Virus record (IMG/VR): IMGVR_UViG_3300021185_003296
Span: 1 to 29,315 of that record
DNA: 29,315 nt
Strand: one strand, 5' to 3'
Source of the DNA: a virus
This document shows, one piece after another, positions 1 through 7,453 of this stretch (positions are counted from its first letter, which is position 1; each line of letters starts with the position of its first letter). The notes beneath the pieces were generated by a model, which made no database searches, was not told the DNA's origin, and saw only the letters and a list, made by a program, of their open reading frames with translations. Both the position numbers and the translations under genes were made by a program.

Positions 1-38
1 GCTGCTGCTGCTTCTGCATCGATAGTTGTTTCTGCCAT
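1..38 (-). CDS. 5' end of a leftward gene, product unknown (partial)
   Basis: Only the first 12 codons lie in the window, reading leftward from an ATG at 38-36 and beginning MAETTIDAEAAA. A GGAG Shine-Dalgarno element sits six bases upstream of this ATG. An in-frame ATG at 50-48 would add four residues, but it lacks a comparable ribosome site. The Ala-rich start does not identify a family. The gene is divergent from the structural genes to its right. Confidence 0.6.
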   Translation of the reverse strand, partial: MAETTIDAEAAA

Positions 39-97
39 TTTATTCTCCATTAAATTAAAAATTTTATACATAACGAAGAACTCACTATCTTATTTAT

Positions 98-105
98 TAT
101 AAATA
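98..105 (+). promoter_or_regulatory. T4-type late promoter (TATAAATA)
   Basis: An exact TATAAATA octamer lies in the intergenic gap 40 bases upstream of the first rightward gene, whose ribosome site is AGGAGGAG. In T4 this octamer replaces the -10 element and is read by RNA polymerase carrying gp55 and gp33, stimulated by the DNA-loaded gp45 clamp. The octamer is all A/T and so occurs by chance in an AT-rich genome. The case rests on its intergenic position in front of probable virion genes. Confidence 0.65.
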
Positions 106-144
106 ATAATACGCTAATAGTCAATTTCATAGGAGGAGACGAAG

Positions 145-336
145 ATGGCAATCAGAATAAATGGCGAAGATGTAATTACTGACGCACGAGCGTTTGCAAA
201 CATTTCAGGCGCAGACGCTGTATCTGGCCGAGCAATTAACAACTCACTTAAAACTCAGCAAAACGTTCTTAAAATATTTGATTCTGCTGGAAACGAAGTA
301 CGCGTTTTATATTGTGCTGCTGAAACACCAATTTAA
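145..336 (+). CDS. Small protein of unknown function, 63 aa
   Basis: Family not recognised. The ATG has a strong AGGAGGAG ribosome site eight bases upstream and is the first gene after a late promoter. The protein begins MAIRINGEDVITDARAF and has no obvious membrane segment. It has an Ala/Ser/Asn-rich middle and one cysteine near the C-terminus. The next gene, a probable virion protein, starts 11 bases after its stop, so the two are likely co-expressed late. A minor structural or tail-fibre-associated role fits the position. Being short and next to a tailoring-enzyme island, it could also be a modified peptide; that is only a guess. Confidence 0.75.
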   Translation: MAIRINGEDVITDARAFANISGADAVSGRAINNSLKTQQNVLKIFDSAGNEVRVLYCAAETPI

Positions 337-346
337 GGAATAGGTT

Positions 347-1372
347 ATGACAGCGCGATTAGGTTTATTCTTGGCGGCGCCTACTGGGGAGCCGTTTAAC
401 CAAATTAATGAAATGCCCACAGCTGGGATGAATAGTGTTCATGACTTTGCAAGTTATGTTTTATCTACTAATCCTGCAGTAAGGTTAGAAGTAAATACAT
501 CGAATGGCTCACAAATGGCTGGGCAACCTTTTGTAGACACTTATTATATAGCTGGTGCTTATACTACTCGTGTTGATAGATTTTCAACGGCAGCAGAAAC
601 ACCAAACATTTCTCAATCAACAGACAACTATAGTAGATTAAGAATTATTAGAGACACACCGTCCTTACCTACGGGTGACTCAAATAACTTACAGTATCCG
701 CTTTATCTTTATGATGATAACGGTACTACTCAACTTAGGACAATGACTCGTCAAGATTTTATTGATAGTTTTGTTACTCCCGCACTCCCAAGAGTGTTAA
801 CTTCTGCCTACTATAATGGAAGTACTGGTACTGGTAACGGTGGAATATATTTTATGACCACGAGTACTAACCCAACAAATGGTACGCTTGTTTCAAATAC
901 ACCAGTTGCAGTAAACGGTGTAGCAAACTTAGCTGCTTATACCTCGGGTGGTATACCTGAAACACAAAAGCAAAACACAAATACAAATTATTATATTGCT
1001 AAATGTACACCAGATCCAACAGCCTTTGATTTGTATGATCCTGATTTAGAACAATATGATTTGCCACTTTATTTTAATGCTGGCGATGAAACAATTAGAG
1101 TTCATACTCCGACCACGTGGGCAAACCTTCTTAATCCATTTTTAAGATATTACACGGGTAATACTGGTACTGGATATACTGTTGATTATAACTTGAGTGG
1201 CTCTGGCGCTCAGGTCGGTACAACCTATACTGACACAAGACGTACTCCAACTGGCACAGGCTATACTACTCGTTTTGTTAACGCGAACGATTATCGTACT
1301 CAGGAATTCCCAACTGGTACTGCAAGTACTATTTCAGCAAATACAAAACGACTATATGTAGAAAATATTTAA
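347..1372 (+). CDS. Probable virion structural protein (tail or fibre associated), 341 aa
   Basis: No named family is recognised. The protein is rich in Thr, Asn, Gly, Tyr and Ser and low in Lys. It has recurring short Thr-Gly stretches (NGSTGTGNGG, NTGTGYTVDYN, TPTGTGYTTRF), a composition typical of beta-rich phage fibre and surface proteins. It has no catalytic motif, signal peptide or transmembrane helix. The start follows an AAGGA ribosome site overlapping the previous stop. Position behind a late promoter and before a large enzyme island suggests a virion component, and it is the nearest candidate substrate for the tailoring enzymes. The structural assignment is inferred from composition and context. 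Confidence 0.6.
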   Translation: MTARLGLFLAAPTGEPFNQINEMPTAGMNSVHDFASYVLSTNPAVRLEVNTSNGSQMAGQPFVDTYYIAGAYTTRVDRFSTAAETPNISQSTDNYSRLRIIRDTPSLPTGDSNNLQYPLYLYDDNGTTQLRTMTRQDFIDSFVTPALPRVLTSAYYNGSTGTGNGGIYFMTTSTNPTNGTLVSNTPVAVNGVANLAAYTSGGIPETQKQNTNTNYYIAKCTPDPTAFDLYDPDLEQYDLPLYFNAGDETIRVHTPTTWANLLNPFLRYYTGNTGTGYTVDYNLSGSGAQVGTTYTDTRRTPTGTGYTTRFVNANDYRTQEFPTGTASTISANTKRLYVENI

Positions 1373-1390
1373 CAGATAAGGAAAAACAAA

Positions 1391-1990
1391 ATGGCAGAAT
1401 TTAGTGGAAAAGTGGTTGACGCTCAGTTTGTAGATGAAGAACATTCTATCATTAAAGTTTTGTATGAACAAGACGAACTAATTATGGTATATAACTTGGA
1501 TGTAAATCCAGACCACCCAGATTATAAACAGCTTATGTCCGAAGGATGGGATTTAGAAAAGATCGCTGAATCTACAGCTGAATATAAAAAGGCTGAGTCA
1601 GCAGCATTTAATATTGAAGTTAACGAAGCAGCAAGAGCGCTTGCCCAAGAAATGCTTGGTATGAAAGTTCTTCAAGATGAGAGAGATCGTCTTGCAGCAG
1701 AAAAAGAAATGCTGAAAGGCCGCACAGCCGAGCTGGGAGAGCAAGTCAATTCAACTGAAGAAATTTTAATTGGACTTGATAAAGAAGTTAAAATCAAAAC
1801 AAACCAAGTCGATAGTGCTTACTTTGAACATTTATGGGAAATAAATGAAAACAAAGAAGAGCTTTTTAAGTTTAAATTGTGGGCACTCGAATTAGATGCG
1901 GTTAAAGATGCAGGTAAAGAAATTAAGTCCTCTATTAGAAAGGCAACACGTATTTCGCAAGGTTTAGCGATTATTGATGCATTAATGTAA
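1391..1990 (+). CDS. Coiled-coil protein of unknown function, 199 aa
   Basis: The N-terminal 60 residues look like a compact alpha/beta domain (FSGKVVDAQFVDEE, then an IKVLYEQDELIMVY strand pair). A long Glu/Lys/Ala-rich helical stretch at about residues 65-150 should form a coiled coil. The C-terminal tail is helical and basic. An AAGGA ribosome site precedes the ATG. The stop codon directly abuts the ATG of the first radical SAM gene, so the two are probably translationally coupled. Tail assembly or fibre chaperone roles fit the context but are not shown by the sequence. Confidence 0.6.
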   Translation: MAEFSGKVVDAQFVDEEHSIIKVLYEQDELIMVYNLDVNPDHPDYKQLMSEGWDLEKIAESTAEYKKAESAAFNIEVNEAARALAQEMLGMKVLQDERDRLAAEKEMLKGRTAELGEQVNSTEEILIGLDKEVKIKTNQVDSAYFEHLWEINENKEELFKFKLWALELDAVKDAGKEIKSSIRKATRISQGLAIIDALM

Positions 1991-2692
1991 ATGCCTTATA
2001 TAGATAATGATTTGACCGCGATGGTAGACCTTTCAACCTATTGCAATGCGTCATGCCCGCAGTGTCACCGAACAGACCAAGAAGATATTTCTAAAAAGAA
2101 CTATTGGCTCCCTTTAGTTCAATGGTCGTTTGAAACCTTCAAACAAAGATTTCCAGAACAATCTCTTTATAGATACAGACAAATCATTTGCTGTGGTACA
2201 TGGGGTGATCCTATGATGAATAAAGATATTATGAAAATCATAAAATACATCTTATCAAGCAACAATAAAACAGTAGTAATTGTTAACACCAACGCAAGTC
2301 TAAGAGATGAAGATTGGTGGTGGGAACTTGGCATGATAAGTTACAAATATCATCATAGGCTTGAGGTCATATTTGACATTGATGGAGTTACACAAGAGCA
2401 GCATGCTAAATATAGGGTAGGAACAGAACTAGATAAAGTGCTAACACATATGAAAGCCTTTACTGAGTCTGGATCAACTGCTAAATGCTTTACTATCGTA
2501 TTTGAACACAACCAAGATGACGTTGAAAAAATAGGTGAATTAGCTAAAGCAAATGGAGCAAGTGCTATGTACATCCAACCTTCAAATAGATTTGATAAAA
2601 ACCCAGAGCAATTTAGATATATCCAAGAAGGAAAAATAAGACATTTAAAACCACCCACAAAATATACTGAATTTAAGGCTATAGGATTATGA
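1991..2692 (+). CDS. Radical SAM enzyme core, split from its SPASM partner (pair 1)
   Basis: A CxxxCxxC motif at C18, C22 and C25 follows a beta strand, as expected for the [4Fe-4S] cluster that cleaves S-adenosylmethionine. A CGTWGDPMMN stretch stands where the family usually has GGEP. A later VIVNTNAS strand and FDIDG match the TIM-barrel strand order. At 233 residues it holds only the core and no auxiliary-cluster domain. That domain appears to be the next gene, which overlaps by ATGA. No clear ribosome site precedes the ATG, which directly follows the upstream TAA, so translation may depend on coupling. Substrate unknown; radical SAM/SPASM enzymes commonly modify peptides or sugars. Confidence 0.85.
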   Translation: MPYIDNDLTAMVDLSTYCNASCPQCHRTDQEDISKKNYWLPLVQWSFETFKQRFPEQSLYRYRQIICCGTWGDPMMNKDIMKIIKYILSSNNKTVVIVNTNASLRDEDWWWELGMISYKYHHRLEVIFDIDGVTQEQHAKYRVGTELDKVLTHMKAFTESGSTAKCFTIVFEHNQDDVEKIGELAKANGASAMYIQPSNRFDKNPEQFRYIQEGKIRHLKPPTKYTEFKAIGL

Positions 2693-3075
2693 AAAAAATA
2701 CGTTGTTCTTTCTTTGAAAAAAATGAATTAAATATAAATCCAGATGGTCAGGTATATCCATGCTGCTTTTTTGCTAATACTCTTTTCCTAGCAAAACAAT
2801 TTGGGTATCCAAAGCAAGGCGATATAGATCTCAGAGAACAAGACAGAACCCATATACAAAACGGATTACAAAACTCTGAGTCTATAGCAGTCGGAGTAAT
2901 AGACAACAATCCAATATATAAAGAGTATGTTGAAAACGAAGCTGATTATAATTTAGATAATAAAAGCATTAGTGAAATAATAAACTCTGAATGGTATCTT
3001 AAACTTGAAGAGTCTCGTAAAACTTGGGATACCGCTCCTCAAGTATGCAAAAATTGGTGCACTGTTAATGACTAA
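2689..3075 (+). CDS. Stand-alone SPASM-like iron-sulfur protein (pair 1)
   Basis: A 128-residue protein with C6, then a NPDGQVYPCC stretch (C25, C26), and C120 and C124 in a terminal CKNWC motif. This Cys...G-x-x-x-PCC...CxxxC layout resembles the SPASM auxiliary-cluster domain normally fused to the C-terminus of a radical SAM core. Here it is a separate polypeptide whose ATG overlaps the stop of the core gene by ATGA, so equimolar production is likely. It has no SAM-cluster CxxxCxxC motif of its own. It probably supplies the auxiliary [4Fe-4S] cluster and part of the substrate pocket in trans to the preceding protein. Confidence 0.75.
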   Translation: MKKIRCSFFEKNELNINPDGQVYPCCFFANTLFLAKQFGYPKQGDIDLREQDRTHIQNGLQNSESIAVGVIDNNPIYKEYVENEADYNLDNKSISEIINSEWYLKLEESRKTWDTAPQVCKNWCTVND

Positions 3076-3766
3076 CATTATTGATTTCTATAATCGTTCA
3101 TATGGAATACCCGGCTTCGAACATCATAGAAAGCCTGGTACTAGAAATATCAATATGGATATAACTAATAGGTGTACTCTAGCATGCGTAACATGCGAAA
3201 GACAATATCGTATTCAATTAAAGGGAAAGGTTGTGGGAGAAGTTTTATCAGTGTCTGATTTTGAAAAATACATACCGTGGTTTGACCACTTTGATTTTTG
3301 TGGACAAGTTTCAGATCCTAGTATGCATCCTGAGTTTGATAAGATTTTAGAGCTTGTAGCAAAAAACGATAAGAGCGCTGATGTTCATAACACTGCTTCT
3401 CAAAGACCGGAAAGATGGTATAGAAAAATGTTTGATATATCATCGGGTACTAGAATAGCGTGGCGGTTTGGAATAGATGGATTACCAAAAGATTCTCATA
3501 AATATCGGACAAGGCAAGATGGTCAAAAGTTATTTGATATGATGTCTATTGCTGCAAAATACAATCCCAAATTTGAAATCTATTGGAAGTATATTGTTTT
3601 TAATTACAATCAATATGATATAGAAGAATGTAAACAAATGGCTAAAGACATGGGAGTAATATTTAATACTGTTAACTCACGAAGACATCCACCAGGCTTG
3701 AGACCAGAAGAAGAATTGACTTCAAAGCTTGCTATGGATAATACATATTTTTATCCAAATGACTGA
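3068..3766 (+). CDS. Radical SAM enzyme core, split from its SPASM partner (pair 2)
   Basis: The start is set at the ATG at 3068, giving MTNIIDFYN and an 8-base overlap with the previous stop. A longer in-frame reading would run back through the upstream gene. The 232-residue protein has CxxxCxxC at C36, C40 and C43. FCGQVSDPSMHPEF occupies the GGEP position, the same non-canonical style as pair 1 (G-x-x-x-DP), so the two cores probably arose by duplication. No SPASM cysteines lie in its C-terminal half; they are in the next gene. Likely partner and substrate class as for pair 1. Confidence 0.85.
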   Translation: MTNIIDFYNRSYGIPGFEHHRKPGTRNINMDITNRCTLACVTCERQYRIQLKGKVVGEVLSVSDFEKYIPWFDHFDFCGQVSDPSMHPEFDKILELVAKNDKSADVHNTASQRPERWYRKMFDISSGTRIAWRFGIDGLPKDSHKYRTRQDGQKLFDMMSIAAKYNPKFEIYWKYIVFNYNQYDIEECKQMAKDMGVIFNTVNSRRHPPGLRPEEELTSKLAMDNTYFYPND

Positions 3767-4100
3767 AAAATTTGATCCAATATGTATGACTAAAACTGAA
3801 GGTATGGCTCATACCTGCTCAGGACATTTGATTCCGTGTTGCCATCTTGATTACATTACCAATAGCGATCCCGCATATAGAGAACTACTTAAAGACAAAT
3901 TAAAACTATCAAACAATGATAGTGTGGAAGATATATTAACTTCTGACGAATGGTTAAATTTTGGGCGAGCCGTTTTTAAAGGATTAAATGAAGGAATAGA
4001 ATATGCTCCTACATCTTGTCAAAGAAAATGTGGTCCAAAAGATGGTTGGGATCCTAATCGTACGTCTAAGCTAGACGAGTATCCTAAAGGTTGGAAATGA
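3759..4100 (+). CDS. Stand-alone SPASM-like iron-sulfur protein (pair 2)
   Basis: The start is the ATG at 3759, overlapping the previous stop by 8 bases; the longer reading is a shadow of the upstream frame. The 113-residue protein has C9, C20, a SGHLIPCC stretch (C27, C28), and C87 and C91 in CQRKC, the same spacing logic as the pair 1 partner. It ends in a Lys/Trp/Pro-rich tail. It is interpreted as the detached auxiliary-cluster domain of the second radical SAM core. That both pairs show the same split argues against a sequencing error or random frameshift. Confidence 0.75.
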   Translation: MTEKFDPICMTKTEGMAHTCSGHLIPCCHLDYITNSDPAYRELLKDKLKLSNNDSVEDILTSDEWLNFGRAVFKGLNEGIEYAPTSCQRKCGPKDGWDPNRTSKLDEYPKGWK

Positions 4101-5197
4101 AACATTATTGCGCAGCACCTTTTACCCATATATCTATTGACCCACGAGGCGTGCTGCTTCCATGCTGTAGATATAAAAAACCTTTATCAAACTTAGATGA
4201 AGAAAGAATAGACGAAGGTTGGAATAATCAAAACTTTCAGGACTTAAGAAATCAATTTTTAAATGGTGAAAAGCCCGAGGCTTGTTCTGACTGTTGGCAT
4301 GCCGAGGAGTCTGGTAACCAAAGTTTACGAAGTGTTATTAATGGTTGGGCTCGTAATAAAAAGTTTGATTCGCCAATAGTAGAAGACGGTCCTGTTTATT
4401 ATGAATTTAAAACAACTAATGTGTGTAATCTTAAATGCCGTATGTGTGGTTCTTTTAATTCAAGTCAAATAGCAAAAGAAACAGAGTCAGTAGAAACTCG
4501 CAAACATTATTTAAAGCATAAATTAATAGGTACACACCATGAGCCTATCATATATGAATGGCTTAAAAAAGCTGATTATATTCTCTTTGCAGGTGGTGAA
4601 CCATTTGTAAACGAAGAAATTAAAAAGGTTATGACTTATATTGATGAGCAAAACCTAAATGCAATAAGAACATTAATGGTAACAAACGGAACTTATTGGA
4701 ATGAAAAATTTGTACGCCAATTAAAATCATTACTTGATTTAGATATAAGAATTAGCTTAGATGATATATACGAAAGAAATAATTATCAAAGGGAAGGTTC
4801 TGACTTTGATGTAATTGAACAAAACTTTATTAAGTTTTCAAAAAACTTCTATGGAAAGGTGACGTTTAACTGTACTTTGAATTGGTATAATATATATCAT
4901 ATAGATGAATTTTTAGAATATGCTGACGACTTTAATACACCCGTGTCAATACAGTATGTAGAAAACCCGTCATATTTAAACATTAGTAATTTACCTATAG
5001 CTGTAAAAGAGGTTATATGTAATAAGTTTAAAGATACAAAGGACGAAAGAATTAAAAAGATTATAAGACGAATGATGATTGATGGTGAAGATCAATTAGA
5101 TAAGTTTTGGAAACACATAAAATATTATGATAAACTGCGAGGCAACGATTTTAAAGTTGCTTTCCCAGAGTGGAGTAAGGTTCTTGAGAGCGTGTAA
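4097..5197 (+). CDS. Radical SAM protein with N-terminal auxiliary-cluster (twitch/SPASM-like) region
   Basis: The ATG at 4097 overlaps the previous stop by ATGA; the 366-residue product begins MKHYCAAPF. C5, C23, C24, C63 and C66 form a SPASM/twitch-like set (CAAPF, LLPCC, CSDC) in the first 70 residues. The SAM-cluster motif CNLKCRMC follows at C110, C114 and C117, with a canonical AGGEPF downstream and a VTNGTYW strand. The auxiliary region thus comes before the core, the reverse of the usual order. It resembles proteins annotated as twitch-domain radical SAM in marine phages (recollection of the family, not a search). Reaction and substrate unknown; a peptidyl or sugar substrate is plausible. 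Confidence 0.85.
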   Translation: MKHYCAAPFTHISIDPRGVLLPCCRYKKPLSNLDEERIDEGWNNQNFQDLRNQFLNGEKPEACSDCWHAEESGNQSLRSVINGWARNKKFDSPIVEDGPVYYEFKTTNVCNLKCRMCGSFNSSQIAKETESVETRKHYLKHKLIGTHHEPIIYEWLKKADYILFAGGEPFVNEEIKKVMTYIDEQNLNAIRTLMVTNGTYWNEKFVRQLKSLLDLDIRISLDDIYERNNYQREGSDFDVIEQNFIKFSKNFYGKVTFNCTLNWYNIYHIDEFLEYADDFNTPVSIQYVENPSYLNISNLPIAVKEVICNKFKDTKDERIKKIIRRMMIDGEDQLDKFWKHIKYYDKLRGNDFKVAFPEWSKVLESV

Positions 5198-6233
5198 CGC
5201 ACCATTTAATAACATGTACATTACACTTCAAGGTAGGGTTTCTCCTTGTTGGAAGCTGCCTGGTTTTTGTGAAACCTGGAGCAAAGATAAATCTTTAATG
5301 GATATATGGCAAGGTGATGTATTCCAAAAATATAGAGATGCGTTAAGTCAAAATGTATTTTTAGACCGATGCATGGAATGTAAAAGAGATATTGATAATG
5401 ATGTCTGGCCATTAGCAAAAGCTTATAAAAAGTTTCCAGTAAATACCATGCCATCTCTTATGGAAATAGAGTTAAGTAACCAATGTAATCTTGAATGTAT
5501 TATGTGTAATGGTAATTTAAGTTCCGGTATTAGAAAAAACAGAGATAATCTTCCACCATTACCACAGATATTTGATGATTCGTTTTTAGAACAAATGCGA
5601 GAGTTTATTCCACACCTTACTGAATTAAGAGTAAATGGCGGTGAACCTTTTGCTCAAAAAATATTATTAGATTTACTTGACGTTGTAGCTGAAATTAAAC
5701 CAGAACTTAAAATCAATATTGCAACTAATGGTACTGTTTATAATAAAAGAGTTCAAGGAATACTTGATAAGTGTAATATCCATTTAAACATTAGTATTGA
5801 TAGTTTAATTCCAGAACGATATGAAGAAATAAGAGTAAATGGTAACTTTGATACGCTAATGAAATATTTTGATATATTTAAAGATTATTGCCATACAAAT
5901 AAACGAAGCTTATCTATCATGGTTAACCCTATGAATATGAACTGGGATGAAATGATAGAGTTCGTAAGGTTTACTGATAAACATCAATGTAACCTTTGGT
6001 ACAATACTATATTATATCCAACCCATGTTACACTTAAACATTTGCCTGGTGCAAAACTTGCTGCGATTATTAACGACATGAAAAAAGAGCTAAATACAAT
6101 TATAGGTTTTAGAAACTATGACAAAGCAAAACATCTAATAAGCCAATTAGAAAATTGGTGCTTAGATTCTTTAGATGGAACTCAAATTGATTTATATACT
6201 GATGGAGGGAGTTTGATTAATGCAACCCGATAA
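5184..6233 (+). CDS. Second radical SAM protein with N-terminal auxiliary-cluster region
   Basis: The start is taken as the TTG at 5184, because GGAG lies eight bases upstream and the product (MRACNAPFNNMYI) then aligns with the start of the preceding paralogue (CAAPFTHISI). The 349-residue protein has C4, C22, C29, C63 and C66 in the N-terminal region. Core CNLECIMC follows at C101, C105 and C108, then NGGEPF and an IATNGT strand. It overlaps the preceding gene by 14 bases. Same permuted architecture as its neighbour, hence a tandem duplicate that has diverged; one PCC has become PCW. Function unknown beyond radical SAM chemistry. Confidence 0.82.
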   Translation: MRACNAPFNNMYITLQGRVSPCWKLPGFCETWSKDKSLMDIWQGDVFQKYRDALSQNVFLDRCMECKRDIDNDVWPLAKAYKKFPVNTMPSLMEIELSNQCNLECIMCNGNLSSGIRKNRDNLPPLPQIFDDSFLEQMREFIPHLTELRVNGGEPFAQKILLDLLDVVAEIKPELKINIATNGTVYNKRVQGILDKCNIHLNISIDSLIPERYEEIRVNGNFDTLMKYFDIFKDYCHTNKRSLSIMVNPMNMNWDEMIEFVRFTDKHQCNLWYNTILYPTHVTLKHLPGAKLAAIINDMKKELNTIIGFRNYDKAKHLISQLENWCLDSLDGTQIDLYTDGGSLINATR

Positions 6234-6828
6234 TATTATATTTGTAAAACATGGTACTAAATATAACGCTGAACATGTAAATAGATTACGTGACCAACTC
6301 ATGGAATATTATAAGTGTGCTTATATGTGTTATACCGACGATCCAATTGGAGTTGAAATTGAAACAATTCCATGCTTTGAGAAACCAACTTTAAAATATT
6401 GGTGGAACAAGCTTGCAATGTTTAGTAAAGACTTTCCAGTTAAAGGTAAATGTTTATTCTTTGATTTAGATATGGATATACAATCTGATCCAACCGATTT
6501 TATTAAATGGAACGGGTTAACTATACTTAAAGACTACTGGAAAGACGACTTGTACATGGCTCCACATGCCTATGATGTGCATATAAATAGTTCTGTAATT
6601 ACATGGACCGCGGGCGAACAAAATCATATATGGGAACACTTCTTATCTAATAAAGATTATTTTATGAGAAAGTACAAAGGTATCGATAGATTTTTAGTTC
6701 ACGAAGGTTTAAAATTTAATACGTTTGAACATGGACTTGTAAACAGCGTGGCTAATCCTTCTGAATGGAAAGCGCCAATTGATATGTATAATGGAATGAA
6801 ATATAATGTACAAAGAAGAAGTTTATAA
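6220..6828 (+). CDS. Glycosyltransferase, GT-A type, 202 aa
   Basis: The core shows CLFFDLDMDIQ, a hydrophobic strand running into a DxDxD cluster typical of the metal and nucleotide-sugar site of GT-A enzymes. It is followed by a conserved-looking SSVITWTAGEQ stretch and a late KAP segment. The N-terminal IIFVKHGTKYNAEHVNRLRDQL resembles the first beta-alpha unit of this fold. The gene starts 14 bases inside the end of the upstream radical SAM gene, with GGAGG upstream. Its place between radical SAM genes and a methyltransferase suggests it glycosylates the same substrate. Donor and acceptor are not predictable. Confidence 0.75.
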   Translation: MQPDNIIFVKHGTKYNAEHVNRLRDQLMEYYKCAYMCYTDDPIGVEIETIPCFEKPTLKYWWNKLAMFSKDFPVKGKCLFFDLDMDIQSDPTDFIKWNGLTILKDYWKDDLYMAPHAYDVHINSSVITWTAGEQNHIWEHFLSNKDYFMRKYKGIDRFLVHEGLKFNTFEHGLVNSVANPSEWKAPIDMYNGMKYNVQRRSL

Positions 6829-7453
6829 AAACGCTTTAGAAATTATCCGACAAATATACGAAGAGTCAAAGTATAATCCAGATATGGATTTATACCGAAG
6901 CTTAGATATTATCACCGCAACTAATGATGCTCAATTAGCCAGCAAAGAATGGCTTGTTAATAATTTAATCAAATACCTAGACACCAAACATCTTACTTTT
7001 CCTTTAAGAGATGTTTTAATAATGGGTAGTTGGTATGGATTAACAGGCGCTATTTTACGTCAACATATTAGCGACGATGTTAAAATATGGAATGTAGATT
7101 CTGATCCTTTGTGTGCAGACTTTGGATATAAACTTCAACACCACGAAAATACTATTCACGTAACTGATGATGCTATTGAATATTATTTTGATAGAGCGGA
7201 TGCTTTCCAATTAATTATTAATACAAGTTGTGAACATATGGAGGAAGAAGATATTCGTATGATATTGAACTCAAAACCTATTGATACTATAGCTTGTTTT
7301 CAAAGCAACAATTATCATAACGAAGCAGAACATATTAATACACACAACAGTTTAGACGAGTTTGTTGAATCATTACAACTAGCTAGCGTATATTATAAAG
7401 GAGAAATGAAGCCCTCTGAGGACTATACAAGGTATATGGTGATAGGAATATGA
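6806..7453 (+). CDS. Class I SAM-dependent methyltransferase-like protein
   Basis: A 215-residue protein with DVLIMGSWYGLTGAIL as a Rossmann motif I (GxxxG after a strand) and WNVDSDPLCADFG as the acidic strand that binds the SAM ribose. A VTDDA turn and a LIINTSCEHM strand (motif IV position) follow. The fold is that of class I methyltransferases, although the glycine motif is looser than usual. The start lies 23 bases inside the glycosyltransferase gene, and the stop overlaps the next ATG by ATGA. A small-molecule, sugar or peptide methyltransferase is plausible; target unknown. Confidence 0.65.
   Translation: MYKEEVYKNALEIIRQIYEESKYNPDMDLYRSLDIITATNDAQLASKEWLVNNLIKYLDTKHLTFPLRDVLIMGSWYGLTGAILRQHISDDVKIWNVDSDPLCADFGYKLQHHENTIHVTDDAIEYYFDRADAFQLIINTSCEHMEEEDIRMILNSKPIDTIACFQSNNYHNEAEHINTHNSLDEFVESLQLASVYYKGEMKPSEDYTRYMVIGI

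Noticed and set aside
63-70. Minus-strand TATAAAAT as a late promoter for the leftward partial gene
   Set aside because: It differs from the late octamer at its last two positions in an A/T-only background, so support is too weak.
2353-2658. Minus-strand 101-aa frame opposite the first radical SAM gene
   Set aside because: It is a shadow of a well-supported gene, with no ribosome site and no family-like sequence.
6592-6599. TATAAATA octamer inside the 6220-6828 glycosyltransferase gene
   Set aside because: It lies deep in coding sequence, 200 bases from the next start. Several matches are expected by chance in AT-rich DNA.
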